Shown here one piece after another: positions 51,088 to 60,943 of a stretch of 64,000 nt of DNA. The notes beneath the pieces were generated by a model. That model saw nothing but the letters and a program-made list of their open reading frames with translations, searched no databases and was not told the origin of the DNA. The DNA comes from Cellulosimicrobium sp. ES-005. Its GTDB lineage: Bacteria > Actinomycetota > Actinomycetes > Actinomycetales > Cellulomonadaceae. Made by a program: the position numbers and the translations under genes. The stretch spans positions 496,001 to 560,000 of the forward strand of contig NZ_CP159290.1 of NCBI RefSeq assembly GCF_040448685.1, in the 5' to 3' direction. The stretch's first letter is position 1. Every line of letters begins with the position of its first letter.

Positions 51088-51608
51088 CCGCGCCGACCCC
51101 GCCGAGCCCGCACCGTCGTCCGGCGTCCCTGCAGCGCCCCATGATGATCGGCAAGATCCACCGCGCGACGGTGACGCAGGCCGACCTGCACTACGTCGGC
51201 TCGATCACCGTGGACGCCGACCTGCTCGACGCCGCGGACCTCTACCCGGGCCAGCAGGTCGACGTCGTGGACGTCACCAACGGAGCCCGCCTGACGACGT
51301 ACGTCATCCCGGGCGAGCGCGGCGCCGGGCAGGTGTGCATCAACGGCGCCGCCGCGCACCTCGTGAAGCCGGGCGACGTGGTCATCCTCATCGCGTACGG
51401 CATGCTCGACGACGCCGACGCGCGCACCTACCTGCCGAACGTCGTCTTCGTGGACGCGCAGAACCGGATCGTCGAGCTCTCGGACGAGCCCGGCCTCGTG
51501 CCCGCGGGTCACGGCCTCGAGGCGAGCGGGCTGCCGTTCGGCCCGTTCCGCGCCGGGGGCGGCGCGGGGGCGGCCGGCGGCGACGCGTCCGTGGTGCGCC
51601 CCGCGTGA
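51084..51608 (+). CDS. panD: Aspartate 1-decarboxylase
   Basis: Makes beta-alanine for panC. A pyruvoyl enzyme that self-cleaves at the Gly-Ser of [13 protein letters not shown] (about residues 36-48). It also has [17 protein letters not shown] and [11 protein letters not shown]. At 174 residues it is longer than the usual 120-140 because of a 20-residue N-terminal and a 30-residue Gly/Ala-rich C-terminal extension. Overlaps both neighbours. Confidence 0.95.
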   Translation: MTAPTPPSPHRRPASLQRPMMIGKIHRATVTQADLHYVGSITVDADLLDAADLYPGQQVDVVDVTNGARLTTYVIPGERGAGQVCINGAAAHLVKPGDVVILIAYGMLDDADARTYLPNVVFVDAQNRIVELSDEPGLVPAGHGLEASGLPFGPFRAGGGAGAAGGDASVVRPA

Positions 51609-53305
51609 GCGGACGCGGCGGGTCCTCGACGCCTGCGCACGTTCGGACGCTCGCCCGGACCCTCGCCGCCCCGGCGCCGGGCTGGACGACGACGACGGAC
51701 GTCGTCGTCGTCGGCTCGGGCATCGCGGGCCTCACCGCCGCGCTCGAGCTGCGCACGAGAGTGCCGCGCGTCCTGCTCGTGACGAAGGGCGAGCTGTCGT
51801 CGGGCTCCACGGTGTGGGCGCAGGGCGGCATCGCCGCGGCGCTCGACCCCGAGGACTCGCCCGAGGCGCACCTCGCGGACACGCTCGTCGCGGGCGGCGG
51901 CGTGTGCGACCCGGCCGCCGTCGAGGTGCTCGTCACCGAGGGTCCGGCGCGCGTGCGCGAGCTCGTCGCGCGCGGCGCGAACTTCGACCGGGCCGAGAAC
52001 GGCGACATCGCCCTGACGCGCGAGGGCGGTCACCACGCCGACCGCATCGCGCACGCGGGCGGCGACGCGACCGGGGCCGAGATCTCGCGCGCTCTCGTCG
52101 CGCAGCTCGAGGCGGTCCGCGCCGACCCGGGCATCGAGGTCATCGAGAACGCGCTCGTGCTCGACGTCCTCACCGGTGCGGGACCGGACGGCTCCCCGCG
52201 TGCCTGCGGTGTCACGCTCCACGTGCGGGGCGAGGGCACGCGCGACGGCGTCGGGGCGGTGCTCGCGCGCGCGGTCGTGCTCGCGACCGGGGGAGTGGGG
52301 CAGGTGTTCCGCTCGTCGACCAACCCGCCGCAGGCCACGGGCGACGGCATCGCCGCGGCGCTGCGTGCGGGCGCGACGCTCGGCGACCTCGAGTTCGTGC
52401 AGTTCCACCCCACGGTGCTGTGGCTCGGCCTCGGCGCCAAGGGGCAGCTCCCGCTCATCTCCGAGGCCGTGCGGGGCGAGGGCGCGATCCTCCTCGACAC
52501 CGACGGCCACCGGTTCATGCCCGCGCAGCACCCCATGGCCGAGCTCGCGCCGCGCGACGTCGTCGCGCACGCGATCGTGCGGCAGATGGCCGCGACGGGC
52601 TCGGACCACGTGCTGCTCGACGCGCGCCACCTCGGCGCCGACTTCCTGCGCTCGCGCTTCCCCACGATCACGGAGCGGCTCGCGGAGAACGGCCTCGACT
52701 GGACCGAGGAGCCCGTCCCCGTGGCGCCCGCGCAGCACTACCACTCGGGCGGTGTCGTGACCGACCTGCACGGGAGGTCCACCGTCGACGGCCTCTACGC
52801 CATCGGCGAGGTCGCGTGCACGGGCGTCCACGGCGCCAACCGGCTCGCCTCCAACTCGCTGCTCGAGGGCCTGGTGTTCGCGCACCGCGCGGCGCGCCAG
52901 ATCACCGACCGGGTCGCGGCGGGCGAGCTCGAGCAGGTCGAGCCGTCCGGCCGGCCGGGGCCGTCCGCGCTCGTCGCGGCCGCGGCGCGCTCACGCATCC
53001 AGTCGATCGCCTCGGCGGGCCCCGGTGTGATCCGCGACGGCGACGGCCTCGCCGTCGCCGCGGCCCGGCTCGCCGCGGTCCGGACCGACGCGCACGAGGC
53101 GAGCGACGTCGTCGCACAGCCGCAGGCCGCGGAGTGGGAGACGACGAACGTCCACCAGGTCGCGACCGCCCTCACCGCGGCGGCGGCGCTGCGCACGGAG
53201 AGCCGCGGCGGCCACTTCCGCACCGACTTCCCGGACACGGACCCGGCCTGGGAGCGCCGCGTGCTGGTGTCGCTCGACGCCGACGGAACGCTCCGCGTCG
53301 GCTGA
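51605..53305 (+). CDS. nadB: L-aspartate oxidase
   Basis: First enzyme of de novo NAD synthesis, aspartate to iminoaspartate. The 566-residue flavoprotein has the FAD site [18 protein letters not shown] (about residues 32-49), [26 protein letters not shown], the active-site [12 protein letters not shown] and [20 protein letters not shown]. No nadA is visible in this window. It overlaps panD by 4 bp. Confidence 0.94.
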   Translation: MSGRGGSSTPAHVRTLARTLAAPAPGWTTTTDVVVVGSGIAGLTAALELRTRVPRVLLVTKGELSSGSTVWAQGGIAAALDPEDSPEAHLADTLVAGGGVCDPAAVEVLVTEGPARVRELVARGANFDRAENGDIALTREGGHHADRIAHAGGDATGAEISRALVAQLEAVRADPGIEVIENALVLDVLTGAGPDGSPRACGVTLHVRGEGTRDGVGAVLARAVVLATGGVGQVFRSSTNPPQATGDGIAAALRAGATLGDLEFVQFHPTVLWLGLGAKGQLPLISEAVRGEGAILLDTDGHRFMPAQHPMAELAPRDVVAHAIVRQMAATGSDHVLLDARHLGADFLRSRFPTITERLAENGLDWTEEPVPVAPAQHYHSGGVVTDLHGRSTVDGLYAIGEVACTGVHGANRLASNSLLEGLVFAHRAARQITDRVAAGELEQVEPSGRPGPSALVAAAARSRIQSIASAGPGVIRDGDGLAVAAARLAAVRTDAHEASDVVAQPQAAEWETTNVHQVATALTAAAALRTESRGGHFRTDFPDTDPAWERRVLVSLDADGTLRVG

Positions 53306-53313
53306 CGGACCCC

Positions 53314-53398
53314 GCGCCGAGCACGACGTTGCGGTCGTCATCCGCCGGATAACGACCGCAACGTCGTGCTCGACGGAGCGCAGGGTCGTGCTCGGCGC
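53314..53398. repeat. Near-perfect 55-bp palindrome plus a second competing arm
   Basis: Arms of 21 bp at 53318-53338 and 53352-53372 are exact inverse complements; the 13-bp centre itself contains atccg-c-cggat, so the stem could continue almost to the tip. A further arm, gtcgtgctcggcgc (53385-53398), is complementary to 53314-53327 and would compete with the first. The element fills the 119-bp nadB-nadC gap and could be a terminator, an attenuator-like switch or a dispersed palindromic repeat. Confidence 0.85.
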
Positions 53399-53412
53399 CA
53401 CGTGGGGCCGAC

Positions 53413-53418
53413 TACCGT
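53413..53418 (+). promoter_or_regulatory. nadC -10 box (leaderless)
   Basis: TACCGT, 6 bp before the GTG at 53425. No ribosome site and no clear -35. Confidence 0.45.
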
Positions 53419-53424
53419 GGGGGC

Positions 53425-54402
53425 GTGAGCAGCCCTGCCGAGCCCGTGCCCGCCCTTCCGTCCGACGGCGGAGCGCCGCCCGTCCCGTCACGCGTCGAGC
53501 CGGGGCTCGAGCCGGCGTGGATCGCCGAGACCGTCGCGCGGGCGCTCGACGAGGACCTGGGCGTCGCGCCGGGCCGCGACGTCACGACGCAGGCGACCGT
53601 GCCGCCGTCGGCCACGGGGACCGCGCACCTCGTGGCGCGCGCGGACGGGGTCGTGGCGGGGCTCGTCGTCGTCGAGGAGGTGACGCGGCAGGTCGCGGAG
53701 CGGTTCGGCCTCCCGCCCGTCGAGGTGACGTTCGTCGCGTCCGACGGCGAGGCCGTCGGACGCGGCCGCGTGCTCGCCGCGCTGACCGGCCCCGTCCAGG
53801 TGCTGCTCACCGCCGAGCGCACGCTGCTCAACCTCGCGAGCCGCGCGTCGGGCGTCGCGACGGCGACGCGTGCGTGGGCGCGCGAGCTCGCCGGGACGGG
53901 CACGCAGGTGCTGGACACGCGCAAGACGACGCCCGGCCTGCGCGCGCTGGAGAAGTACGCCGTGCGCGCCGGGGGCGGGACGAACAAGCGCATGGGGCTC
54001 TACGACGTCGCGATGGTCAAGGACAACCACGTCGTGGCCGCCGGGTCGGTGAGCGCCGCGATCGACGCGATCCGCCGCACGTTCCCGGACGTGCTCGTCC
54101 AGGTCGAGGCCGACACGACGGCACAGGCGCTCGAGGCCGTCGCGGCGGGCGCGGACTTCCTGCTGCTCGACAACATGCCGACCCCGGTCCTCGCCGAGAC
54201 GGTCGCGGCCGTCCGGGCGCGCGAGGGGACGGACGGCGTCCCGGCGAAGGTCGAGCTCGAGGCGACGGGCAACCTCACGCTGGACCGCGCGCGCGAGGTC
54301 GCGGGCACCGGCGTCGACTACCTCTCGGTCGGCGCGCTCACCCACTCGGCCCCGATCCTGGACCTCGCGCTCGACCTCCTCCCCACCCTCCCGCCGAGGT
54401 AG
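53425..54402 (+). CDS. nadC: Nicotinate-nucleotide pyrophosphorylase (quinolinate phosphoribosyltransferase)
   Basis: Converts quinolinate and PRPP to nicotinate mononucleotide. The 325-residue enzyme has GVVAGLVVVEEVTRQVA, LLTAERTLLNLASRASGVAT, VLDTRKTTPGLRALEKYAVR and MVKDNHV, and ends VDYLSVGALTHSAPILD. The TAG stop lies inside the first copy of the 21-bp repeat (ggTAGagcc), so repeat sequence supplies the last codons. Confidence 0.95.
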   Translation: MSSPAEPVPALPSDGGAPPVPSRVEPGLEPAWIAETVARALDEDLGVAPGRDVTTQATVPPSATGTAHLVARADGVVAGLVVVEEVTRQVAERFGLPPVEVTFVASDGEAVGRGRVLAALTGPVQVLLTAERTLLNLASRASGVATATRAWARELAGTGTQVLDTRKTTPGLRALEKYAVRAGGGTNKRMGLYDVAMVKDNHVVAAGSVSAAIDAIRRTFPDVLVQVEADTTAQALEAVAAGADFLLLDNMPTPVLAETVAAVRAREGTDGVPAKVELEATGNLTLDRAREVAGTGVDYLSVGALTHSAPILDLALDLLPTLPPR

Positions 54403-54493
54403 AGCCCTGGTCCCGCGAGGTAGAGCCCTGGTCATGACCACGGCTCTACCTCGCGCGACCACGGCTCTACCTCGCCAGACCGGGGCTCTACCT
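54397..54493 (+). repeat. Two forward and three inverted 21-bp units
   Basis: Forward aggtagagccctggt begins at 54397 and 54418; inverted accacggctctacct copies end at 54451, 54472 and 54493. All are in 21-bp register around the palindrome tggtcatgacca (54430-54441). Forward and inverted copies can pair into a stem of roughly 40 bp. It overlaps the nadC stop and ends 32 bp before lysS. Confidence 0.9.
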
Positions 54494-54513
54494 CGGCGAC
54501 GCGGGAGCGTCGG

Positions 54514-54519
54514 TAGAAT
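54514..54519 (+). promoter_or_regulatory. lysS -10 box (leaderless)
   Basis: TAGAAT, 6 bp before the GTG at 54526; no ribosome site. Confidence 0.55.
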
Positions 54520-54525
54520 CCTCGG

Positions 54526-56061
54526 GTGACCTCCCCCGACGGAACCCCCTCTCCTGACGCGCGCCAGCCCGAGGAGCACGTCGACGACGTGCCGGAGCAG
54601 ATGCAGGTCCGCCGCGAGAAGCGCGAGCGGATCCTCGCACGGGGCGACGAGCCGTACCCCGTCTCCGTCCCGCGCACGACGACGATCGCCGACGTCCGGG
54701 CCGCGTACGCGCACCTGGGGACCGGCGAGGAGACGCAGGACGAGGTCGGCGTCGCCGGCCGGGTCGTGTTCCTGCGCAACACCGGCAAGCTGTGCTTCGC
54801 CACGCTGCAGGACGGCGAGGGGAACCGCCTGCAGGTCATGCTCAGCCAGGCCGTCGTGGGCGAGGAGTCGCTCGCGGCGTTCAAGGCGGACGTCGACCTG
54901 GGCGACCACCTCTTCGCGCACGGCCGCGTCATCAGCTCGCGCCGCGGCGAGCTGAGCGTGTTCGCCGACGCGTGGCAGATCGCCGCGAAGGCGCTGCGGC
55001 CGCTCCCGGTGCTCCACAAGGAGCTCTCGGAGGAGGCGCGCGTGCGCCAGCGCTACGTCGACCTCATCGCGCGCCCGGCCGCCCGGGACACGGTGCGTCT
55101 GCGCGCCGCCGTCGTGCGCTCGATCCGCGAGAACTTCTGGGAGCGCGGTTTCGTCGAGGTCGAGACGCCGATGCTGCAGACGCGCCCGGAGGGCGCGGCG
55201 GCACGCCAGTTCGAGACGCACATGAATGCATTCGACATCGACCTGTTCCTGCGCATCGCCCCGGAGCTGTTCCTCAAGCGCGCGGCGGTCGGCGGTGTCG
55301 AGAAGGTGTTCGAGATCAACCGCAACTTCCGTAACGAGGGCGTCGACTCCACGCACTCGCCGGAATTCGCGATGCTCGAGGCGTACGAGGCCTACGGCGA
55401 CTACGACACGATGGCCGTGCTCACGCAGAACCTCGTGCAGCGCGCCGCGCAGGACGCGCTCGGCACGACTCTCGTCACGCTCGCCGACGGCACGGAATAC
55501 GACCTCGGCGGCGAATGGACGCAGCTGAAGATGTACGACTCGCTCTCGGACGCGCTGGGCGAGGCGATCACGCCCGAGACGTCGGTCGAGTCGCTGCGGA
55601 AGTACGCCGACACGTTCGAGCTCACCTTCGACCCGAAGAACGTCAACCACGGCAAGCTCGTCGAGGGCCTGTGGGAGCACCTGGTGGGCGACCACCTCGT
55701 CGCGCCGACGTTCGTGCGCGACTTCCCCGTCGAGACCTCCCCGCTCACGCGTGACCACCGGGCGGTGCGCGGCCAGGTCGAGAAGTGGGACCTGTACGTG
55801 CGCGGCGTCGAGCTCGCGACCGCGTACTCCGAGCTCGTGGACCCGGTGGTCCAGCGCCAGCGCTTCGAGGCGCAGGCGCTGCTCGCGGCCGCCGGCGACG
55901 AGGAGGCCATGCGCATCGACGAGGACTTCCTGACCGCGATGGAGTACGCGATGCCGCCGTCGGGCGGCATGGGCCTGGGCATCGACCGTCTGCTCATGGC
56001 GCTGACCGGCCTCGGCATCCGCGAGACCATCCTCTTCCCGCTCGTGAAGCCCGCGCAGTAG
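54526..56061 (+). CDS. lysS: Lysyl-tRNA synthetase, class II
   Basis: Charges tRNA-Lys. The 511-residue enzyme has an OB-fold anticodon domain (about residues 60-180, with [19 protein letters not shown]) and the class II core: motif 1 around [15 protein letters not shown], motif 2 [20 protein letters not shown], motif 3 [16 protein letters not shown] near the C-terminus. In many actinobacteria coaX lies between nadC and lysS; here only the repeat element is present. Confidence 0.96.
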   Translation: MTSPDGTPSPDARQPEEHVDDVPEQMQVRREKRERILARGDEPYPVSVPRTTTIADVRAAYAHLGTGEETQDEVGVAGRVVFLRNTGKLCFATLQDGEGNRLQVMLSQAVVGEESLAAFKADVDLGDHLFAHGRVISSRRGELSVFADAWQIAAKALRPLPVLHKELSEEARVRQRYVDLIARPAARDTVRLRAAVVRSIRENFWERGFVEVETPMLQTRPEGAAARQFETHMNAFDIDLFLRIAPELFLKRAAVGGVEKVFEINRNFRNEGVDSTHSPEFAMLEAYEAYGDYDTMAVLTQNLVQRAAQDALGTTLVTLADGTEYDLGGEWTQLKMYDSLSDALGEAITPETSVESLRKYADTFELTFDPKNVNHGKLVEGLWEHLVGDHLVAPTFVRDFPVETSPLTRDHRAVRGQVEKWDLYVRGVELATAYSELVDPVVQRQRFEAQALLAAAGDEEAMRIDEDFLTAMEYAMPPSGGMGLGIDRLLMALTGLGIRETILFPLVKPAQ

Positions 56062-56087
56062 CGCGGCCGAGACCTAGGATCGACAGC

Positions 56088-56267
56088 ATGGACATCTGGC
56101 CCACCGTCGCGGCGCTGATCCCCTCGATCGGCGTCGGCGTGCTCTTCTACGTCGCGATGCGCGCGATCGTGCGCGCCGACCGCAACGAGCGCGCCGCGCT
56201 CGCGCGCCTCGACGCGGAACAGGAATCGGCCGTCGACGGGAATGTCACGGCCTCGCGCGACTCCTGA
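56088..56267 (+). CDS. Small single-span membrane protein
   Basis: A 59-residue protein: one hydrophobic helix (about residues 5-24, PTVAALIPSIGVGVLFYVAM) followed by a charged stretch (RADRNERAALARLDAEQES). TAGGAT lies 7 bp before the ATG, suggesting a leaderless transcript of its own. Similar short proteins are common next to lysS/lsr2 in this group as I recall; function unknown. Confidence 0.65.
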   Translation: MDIWPTVAALIPSIGVGVLFYVAMRAIVRADRNERAALARLDAEQESAVDGNVTASRDS

Positions 56268-56372
56268 TTCCCGCACGGTGCCGCGCGCAAAGAGCGAGAA
56301 AATGACGTACCCGCGTCCAGGAATGGTGGGCGCCGTGCCGGGGCGACACGCGCCGGACAACGGCGTGGCCAA

Positions 56373-56402
56373 TTGACGGTCCCGACTTTTCGATGGCATC
56401 CT
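56373..56402 (+). promoter_or_regulatory. lsr2 promoter
   Basis: TTGACG (56373-56378), an 18-bp spacer and CATCCT (56397-56402), giving a 5' leader of about 35 nt before the lsr2 GTG. The region 56268-56442 has lower G+C than its neighbours. Confidence 0.5.
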
Positions 56403-56442
56403 GACGAGGACAATCATTCCTGTGAAGCGTGAGGTAACCACA

Positions 56443-56778
56443 GTGGCCCAGAAAGTCCAGGTAATTCTCGTCGACGACCTCGACGGGGGCGCGGCCGACG
56501 AGACCGTCACGTTCGCACTCGACGGCGTCTCCTACGAGATCGACCTCAGCACCAAGAATGCACAGGAGCTGCGCGACGCCTTCGCGTCGTGGGTCGGCAA
56601 CGCGCGCAAGGTCTCGTCCCGCACGAGCACGGCCCGCCCCGCGCGCCGCAGCAGCCGCTCCGCCGGTTCCGCCCGCGCGACCGAGGTCCGCGAGTGGGCC
56701 CGCGCCAACGGCTACACGGTCAACGACCGTGGCCGCATCTCCCAGGAGATCCAGACGGCCTACGACGCCGCGCACTGA
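56443..56778 (+). CDS. lsr2: Lsr2 nucleoid-associated protein
   Basis: An H-NS-like actinobacterial protein that bridges DNA and silences AT-rich genes. The 111-residue protein begins VAQKVQVILVDDLDGGAADE (dimerisation domain), has an Arg/Ser-rich linker (about 63-82), and ends in the AT-hook-like DNA-binding domain VREWARANGYTVNDRGRISQ, where RGR is the minor-groove motif. GTG 56443 follows gaggtaa; the GTG at 56422 would add seven residues not found in the family. Confidence 0.95.
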   Translation: MAQKVQVILVDDLDGGAADETVTFALDGVSYEIDLSTKNAQELRDAFASWVGNARKVSSRTSTARPARRSSRSAGSARATEVREWARANGYTVNDRGRISQEIQTAYDAAH

Positions 56779-56800
56779 CGCGACACCGCACGAGCACCGG

Positions 56801-56834
56801 AGCGCCCCGCCGACGAGCCCGTCGGCGGGGCGCT
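56801..56834 (+). terminator. lsr2 terminator
   Basis: Perfect arms agcgccccgccgac / gtcggcggggcgct with a 6-nt loop, 22 bp past the stop. Confidence 0.75.
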
Positions 56835-56915
56835 CTCGCGTCCACGGGCGTCGTCCCGCCGGCCCGGTGGTCGGCCGGTGCCGGAGGCACCCGCCCGGAG
56901 AACTAGGCTCGGGTC

Positions 56916-58112
56916 ATGACCTCCGCGACCCGCGCTCTCTGGATCGGCACCTACCCGCACCCGGCGAACGGCGGTGCGGAGGGCGTGTGGCGCGTCGGGC
57001 TCGACGTCGACGCCGCGGCCGGGACGGGGTCGTTCGTGGGCGGGGTGCTGGCGGCCGAGACGCCGTCGCCGTCGTTCCTCGCGCTGGACGGCGACACCCT
57101 GTACGCGGTGGGGGAGACGCAGTCGGGCTCGGTGTCGGCGTTCGCCGTCGGGCCGGACGGCGGCCTCGCACCCCGGGGCGGGCCCGTCGCCACGGGCGGG
57201 ACGTACCCGTGCCACGTGGCCGTGAGCGGCGACGTGCTCGTCGCGAACTACGGGGACGGCGTCCTCACGACCGTCGCGCGGGCGGCGGACGGCGCGCTCG
57301 CCACGGCGCCGGACGACGGCGCGGCCGTCCTCGTGCGCCGGCAGGGGCACGCGGGCGCGGGACCGGTCGCCGACCGCCAGGAGGGGCCGCACGCCCACTT
57401 CGTCGCCCCGCTCGCGCACCTCGGCGCGGCCGACGACGGCAGCGGCGACGTGCTCGTCGTCGACCTGGGCACCGACGAGCTGCGGCGCCACGACCCCGCT
57501 GCCCCGGACGGCGCGGCCCCCCGCGTCGTCGCGACCTTCCCGCCGGGGACCGGACCGCGCCACCTCGCCGCGCTCCGGTCGGGTCACCTCGTCGTGGTCG
57601 GCGAGCTCGACCCGGCCCTGTTCGTCCTCGCGCCGGTCGACGGCCCGGACGGCGTGCGCACGTACGACGTCGTCGCCCGCTACGACGTCACGCACGCCGC
57701 GCCGCCCGCCGGCGGCGGGAACTACCCCTCCCACGTCGCGGTCTCGGCGGACGGGTCGCGCGTCCTCGTCGCGGTGCGCGGTGCCGACGTGCTCGCCGTG
57801 CACGCCGTCGAGCCGGGGCACGACGGCGGGGTCCCCTCGCTGCGCCACCTCGCCGACTCTCCGGTAGGTGGCGCCTGGCCTCGACACTTCGCCGTGCTCG
57901 CCGGCCCCGCGGCGCCCGAGGAACCGCTGCACGACCTCGTCGTCGTCGCGAACCAGAACGACGACCCGCTCATCGAGCGTCCGGAAGCCGACTCCACGGC
58001 GGAGGAGCCGACGTCGAACCTCGCGCTCCTGCGCGTGCGTCGTTCGGACGGCGCCGCCCACGTGCTCGACGTGCTCGCGCTGCCGGCCCCGGCGTGCGTC
58101 GTGGAGGCCTGA
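56916..58112 (+). CDS. Lactonase-family seven-bladed beta-propeller protein
   Basis: A 398-residue protein resembling 6-phosphogluconolactonase of the YbhE/PF10282 type. Markers are LWIGTYPHPANGGAEGVWRV at the start, SPSFLALDGDTLYAVGE, GGTYPCHVAVSGDVLVANYG, GPHAHFVAP, GTGPRHLAALRSG and a final VVANQNDD segment. The substrate is not certain: family members act on sugar lactones or other cyclic compounds. TAGGCT lies 6 bp before the ATG (leaderless). mshA follows 6 bp after. Confidence 0.82.
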   Translation: MTSATRALWIGTYPHPANGGAEGVWRVGLDVDAAAGTGSFVGGVLAAETPSPSFLALDGDTLYAVGETQSGSVSAFAVGPDGGLAPRGGPVATGGTYPCHVAVSGDVLVANYGDGVLTTVARAADGALATAPDDGAAVLVRRQGHAGAGPVADRQEGPHAHFVAPLAHLGAADDGSGDVLVVDLGTDELRRHDPAAPDGAAPRVVATFPPGTGPRHLAALRSGHLVVVGELDPALFVLAPVDGPDGVRTYDVVARYDVTHAAPPAGGGNYPSHVAVSADGSRVLVAVRGADVLAVHAVEPGHDGGVPSLRHLADSPVGGAWPRHFAVLAGPAAPEEPLHDLVVVANQNDDPLIERPEADSTAEEPTSNLALLRVRRSDGAAHVLDVLALPAPACVVEA

Positions 58113-58118
58113 CCCGCC

Positions 58119-59438
58119 GTGACCGCGCTCGAGCTGCCGGAGGGCGTCTCCCCGGACCCGGCGACCCCGCTGCGGGTCGCGATGCTCTCCGTGCACACGT
58201 CGCCCCTCGACCAGCCGGGGACCGGCGACGCGGGCGGCATGAACGTGTACGTCACCGAGCTCGCGCACGCGCTCGCGCGCCGCGGCACGCAGGTCGAGAT
58301 CTTCACGCGCGCCACGGCGTCGAGCCAGCCCCGCAAGGTCGAGGTGTCCGACGGCGTGACGGTGCGCCACGTCGTCGCCGGGCCCTTCGAGGGGCTCGAC
58401 AAGAACGACCTGCCCGGCCAGCTCTGCGCCTTCACGGCGGGGGTGCTGCGCGCGGAGGCGCGGCACCACGAGGGCTGGTACGACGTCGTCCACACCCACT
58501 ACTGGCTCTCCGGCCAGGTGGGCTGGCTCGCGGCCGACCGCTGGGACGTCCCGCTCGTGCACACCATGCACACGCTGGCGCGCGTGAAGAACGCCGCGCT
58601 CGCGCCGGGCGACGCGCCCGAGCCGCTCGGCCGGATCATCGGGGAGGAGCAGGTCGTCGCCGAGGCGGACGCGCTCGTCGCGAGCACCGACGCCGAGGCG
58701 GACGACCTCGTGCGCGACTACGCGGCCGACCCCGCGCGCGTGCACGTCGTGCCGCCGGGCGTCGACCTCGACCTGTTCTCCCCGGACCCCGGCGCGTCGG
58801 CGGGCGACGGCACCGCGCGGCGGGAGCGGCGCCGGGTGCTGCGCGCCGGGCTGGGGCTGCCCACCGACGGCGGCCTCGTGCTCTTCGCGGGCCGCGTGCA
58901 GCCGCTCAAGGGGCCGGACGTGCTCGTCCGGGCGCTCGGCGTCCTCGCCGAGCGCGGGGATCCCGTGCCGACGCTCGTCGTGCTGGGCGGCCCGAGCGGG
59001 CGCCCGACGGCCGTGCGCGAGCTCGAGGCGCTCGCCTACCAGGTCGGGGTGAGCGACCGGCTCGTCGTCCGCCCGCCGGTCCCGCGCGACGAGCTCGCGC
59101 GGTGGTACCGCGCTGCCGACGTCGTCGCCGTGCCGTCGCACAACGAGTCGTTCGGGCTCGTGGCGGCCGAGGCCGAGGCGAGCGGCACGCCCGTCGTCGC
59201 GGCCGCCGTCGGCGGGCTGAAGACCGTGGTCGAGGACCAGGTGTCCGGCGTCCTCGTCGCCGACCACGACCCCGTGACGTGGGCGCGCGTGCTCGGCGAC
59301 CTGCTCGCCGACGACCAGCGCCTCGCCGCGCTCGGCGACGGCGCCCGGCGCGCCGGCGCGCGGTTCGGCTGGGACACCGCCGCGCTGCGCATGCTCGACG
59401 TCTACGCGCAGGCGCGCAAGGTGCGCGCGGCGCGCTGA
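58119..59438 (+). CDS. mshA: D-inositol-3-phosphate glycosyltransferase (mycothiol synthesis)
   Basis: First committed step of mycothiol synthesis, adding GlcNAc to inositol phosphate. The 439-residue GT4 enzyme has [20 protein letters not shown] followed by [18 protein letters not shown] (about residues 23-60), [32 protein letters not shown] and the nucleotide-sugar segment [20 protein letters not shown]. Start GTG 58119 lies 6 bp after the preceding stop, indicating one transcript. Confidence 0.93.
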   Translation: MTALELPEGVSPDPATPLRVAMLSVHTSPLDQPGTGDAGGMNVYVTELAHALARRGTQVEIFTRATASSQPRKVEVSDGVTVRHVVAGPFEGLDKNDLPGQLCAFTAGVLRAEARHHEGWYDVVHTHYWLSGQVGWLAADRWDVPLVHTMHTLARVKNAALAPGDAPEPLGRIIGEEQVVAEADALVASTDAEADDLVRDYAADPARVHVVPPGVDLDLFSPDPGASAGDGTARRERRRVLRAGLGLPTDGGLVLFAGRVQPLKGPDVLVRALGVLAERGDPVPTLVVLGGPSGRPTAVRELEALAYQVGVSDRLVVRPPVPRDELARWYRAADVVAVPSHNESFGLVAAEAEASGTPVVAAAVGGLKTVVEDQVSGVLVADHDPVTWARVLGDLLADDQRLAALGDGARRAGARFGWDTAALRMLDVYAQARKVRAAR

Positions 59439-59463
59439 TGCCGCGCGCACCCCTCGCTGCGGG

Positions 59464-59910
59464 TCAGGCGTCCGGCGCGGCGCGCTCCAGGACCAGGACG
59501 GGGATCTCGCGCGACGTCTTCTCCTGGTAGTCCGCGTACGGCGGGTAGGCGGCGACCGCGCGCTCCCACCAGAGCGCCTTCTCCTCGCCGTGGACCTCGC
59601 GCGCGACGTAGTCGTGGCGCTCGGCCTCGTCCTGGAGCTCGACCTGCGGGTGCGCGAGGACGTTGTAGTACCAGACGGGGTGCTTCGGGGCGCCGCCCAG
59701 CGACGCGACGACCGCGTACACGCCGTTGTGCTCGACCCGCATGAGCGGCGTCTTGCGGACCTTGCCGGTCCGGCGCCCCAGGGTCGTGAGCACGACCACC
59801 GGCATCCCTTTCAGGGTCGTGCTGCGCGTCCCGCCGGACGACTCGTAGGACTCGGCCTGCTTGCGGGACCAGGCGCTCGGGCTGGGGGCGTACTCTCCGT
59901 CGATCGGCAT
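59464..59910 (-). CDS. F420-dependent (deazaflavin) nitroreductase-family protein, Ddn-like
   Basis: A 148-residue split-barrel protein. [13 protein letters not shown] near the N-terminus, [40 protein letters not shown] and [20 protein letters not shown] match the Ddn/Rv3547 family, which uses reduced F420. Its presence agrees with the F420 genes at 9997-11815. No ribosome site is visible; starts upstream in the same frame are possible. It is convergent with mshA across a 25-bp gap. Confidence 0.87.
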   Translation of the reverse strand: MPIDGEYAPSPSAWSRKQAESYESSGGTRSTTLKGMPVVVLTTLGRRTGKVRKTPLMRVEHNGVYAVVASLGGAPKHPVWYYNVLAHPQVELQDEAERHDYVAREVHGEEKALWWERAVAAYPPYADYQEKTSREIPVLVLERAAPDA

Positions 59911-60034
59911 GTCCGGGGCAACGTGCGCGACGCCCGCCCGATTCCCGGACCTTCGTCCCACGCCCGACGGCGACGGTCACCACCACGTGGGACGCGGGTG
60001 CCCGCGCGCCGGGCCGTGCGGCAGGATGGAACCC

Positions 60035-60772
60035 ATGACCTACACCCTCGTGCTGCTCCGCCACGGCGAGAGCGAATGGAACGCCAAGAACCTGTTCACC
60101 GGCTGGGTGGACGTCGCCCTGTCGGAGAAGGGGACCGAGGAGGCGAAGCGCGGCGGTCAGCTCCTCACGGAGGCCGGCGTCCTGCCCGACGTCGTGCACA
60201 CCTCGCTCCTGCGCCGCGCCATCACGACGGCGAACCTCGCGCTCGACGCCGCGGACCGCCACTGGATCCCGGTGAAGCGGTCGTGGCGCCTCAACGAGCG
60301 CCACTACGGTGCGCTGCAGGGCAAGAACAAGAAGCAGACGCTCGACGAGTTCGGCGAGGAGCAGTTCATGCTCTGGCGCCGCTCGTACGACGTCCCGCCG
60401 CCCGCGATCGAGCTGGGCTCCGAGTTCTCGCAGGACACGGACCCGCGCTACGCCGACGCGCCCGTCGTGCGCACCGAGTGCCTCAAGGACGTGCTCGAGC
60501 GCGCCCTGCCGTACTGGGACGGCGAGGTCGTGCCGGACCTGAAGGCGGGCAAGACCGTCCTCGTCGCGGCGCACGGCAACTCGCTGCGCGCGATCGTCAA
60601 GCACCTCGACGGCATCTCCGACGAGGACATCGCCGCGCTCAACATCCCGACCGGCATCCCGCTGCTCTACGAGCTCGACGAGGACCTCAAGCCGGTGACG
60701 AAGGGCGGCCGCTACCTCGACCCCGAGGCCGCCGCCGAGGCCGCCGCCGCGGTCGCCAACCAGGGCCGCTGA
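60035..60772 (+). CDS. gpmA: 2,3-bisphosphoglycerate-dependent phosphoglycerate mutase
   Basis: Glycolytic interconversion of 3- and 2-phosphoglycerate. The 245-residue enzyme has the phospho-His motif [19 protein letters not shown] (His about residue 9), [31 protein letters not shown] and the second active His in [23 protein letters not shown] lies 7 bp before the ATG (leaderless-like). The gpmA-phoU-senX3-regX3 neighbourhood is standard for actinobacteria. Confidence 0.96.
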   Translation: MTYTLVLLRHGESEWNAKNLFTGWVDVALSEKGTEEAKRGGQLLTEAGVLPDVVHTSLLRRAITTANLALDAADRHWIPVKRSWRLNERHYGALQGKNKKQTLDEFGEEQFMLWRRSYDVPPPAIELGSEFSQDTDPRYADAPVVRTECLKDVLERALPYWDGEVVPDLKAGKTVLVAAHGNSLRAIVKHLDGISDEDIAALNIPTGIPLLYELDEDLKPVTKGGRYLDPEAAAEAAAAVANQGR

Positions 60773-60781
60773 CCGCCCGCA

Positions 60782-60838
60782 CGCACAGACGACCGTGGCC
60801 CGTCCGGATCTCCCGGACGGGCCACGGTCGTCTGTGCG
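60782..60838 (+). terminator. 26-bp perfect hairpin after gpmA
   Basis: Arms 60782-60807 and 60813-60838 are exact inverse complements with an atctc loop, 9 bp past the gpmA stop. One of the longest perfect stems in the window. Confidence 0.8.
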
Positions 60839-60854
60839 CAGGAACCGAGACGGC

Positions 60855-60921
60855 GAGGTAGATGACCGGCACCGAGGTAGAGCTCCGCGGGTCGTCCCTC
60901 GGGACCTGAGGCTCTACCTCG
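60855..60921 (+). repeat. Degenerate copy of the 21-bp repeat hairpin
   Basis: gaggtaga at 60855 and cgaggtagagc at 60874-60884 in forward orientation, and gctctacctcg at 60911-60921 inverted. The last two form an 11-bp stem. It lies between the gpmA terminator and the convergent phoU stop. Confidence 0.8.
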
Positions 60922-60943
60922 CGGCAGGGCCGTGGCGTTGTCG

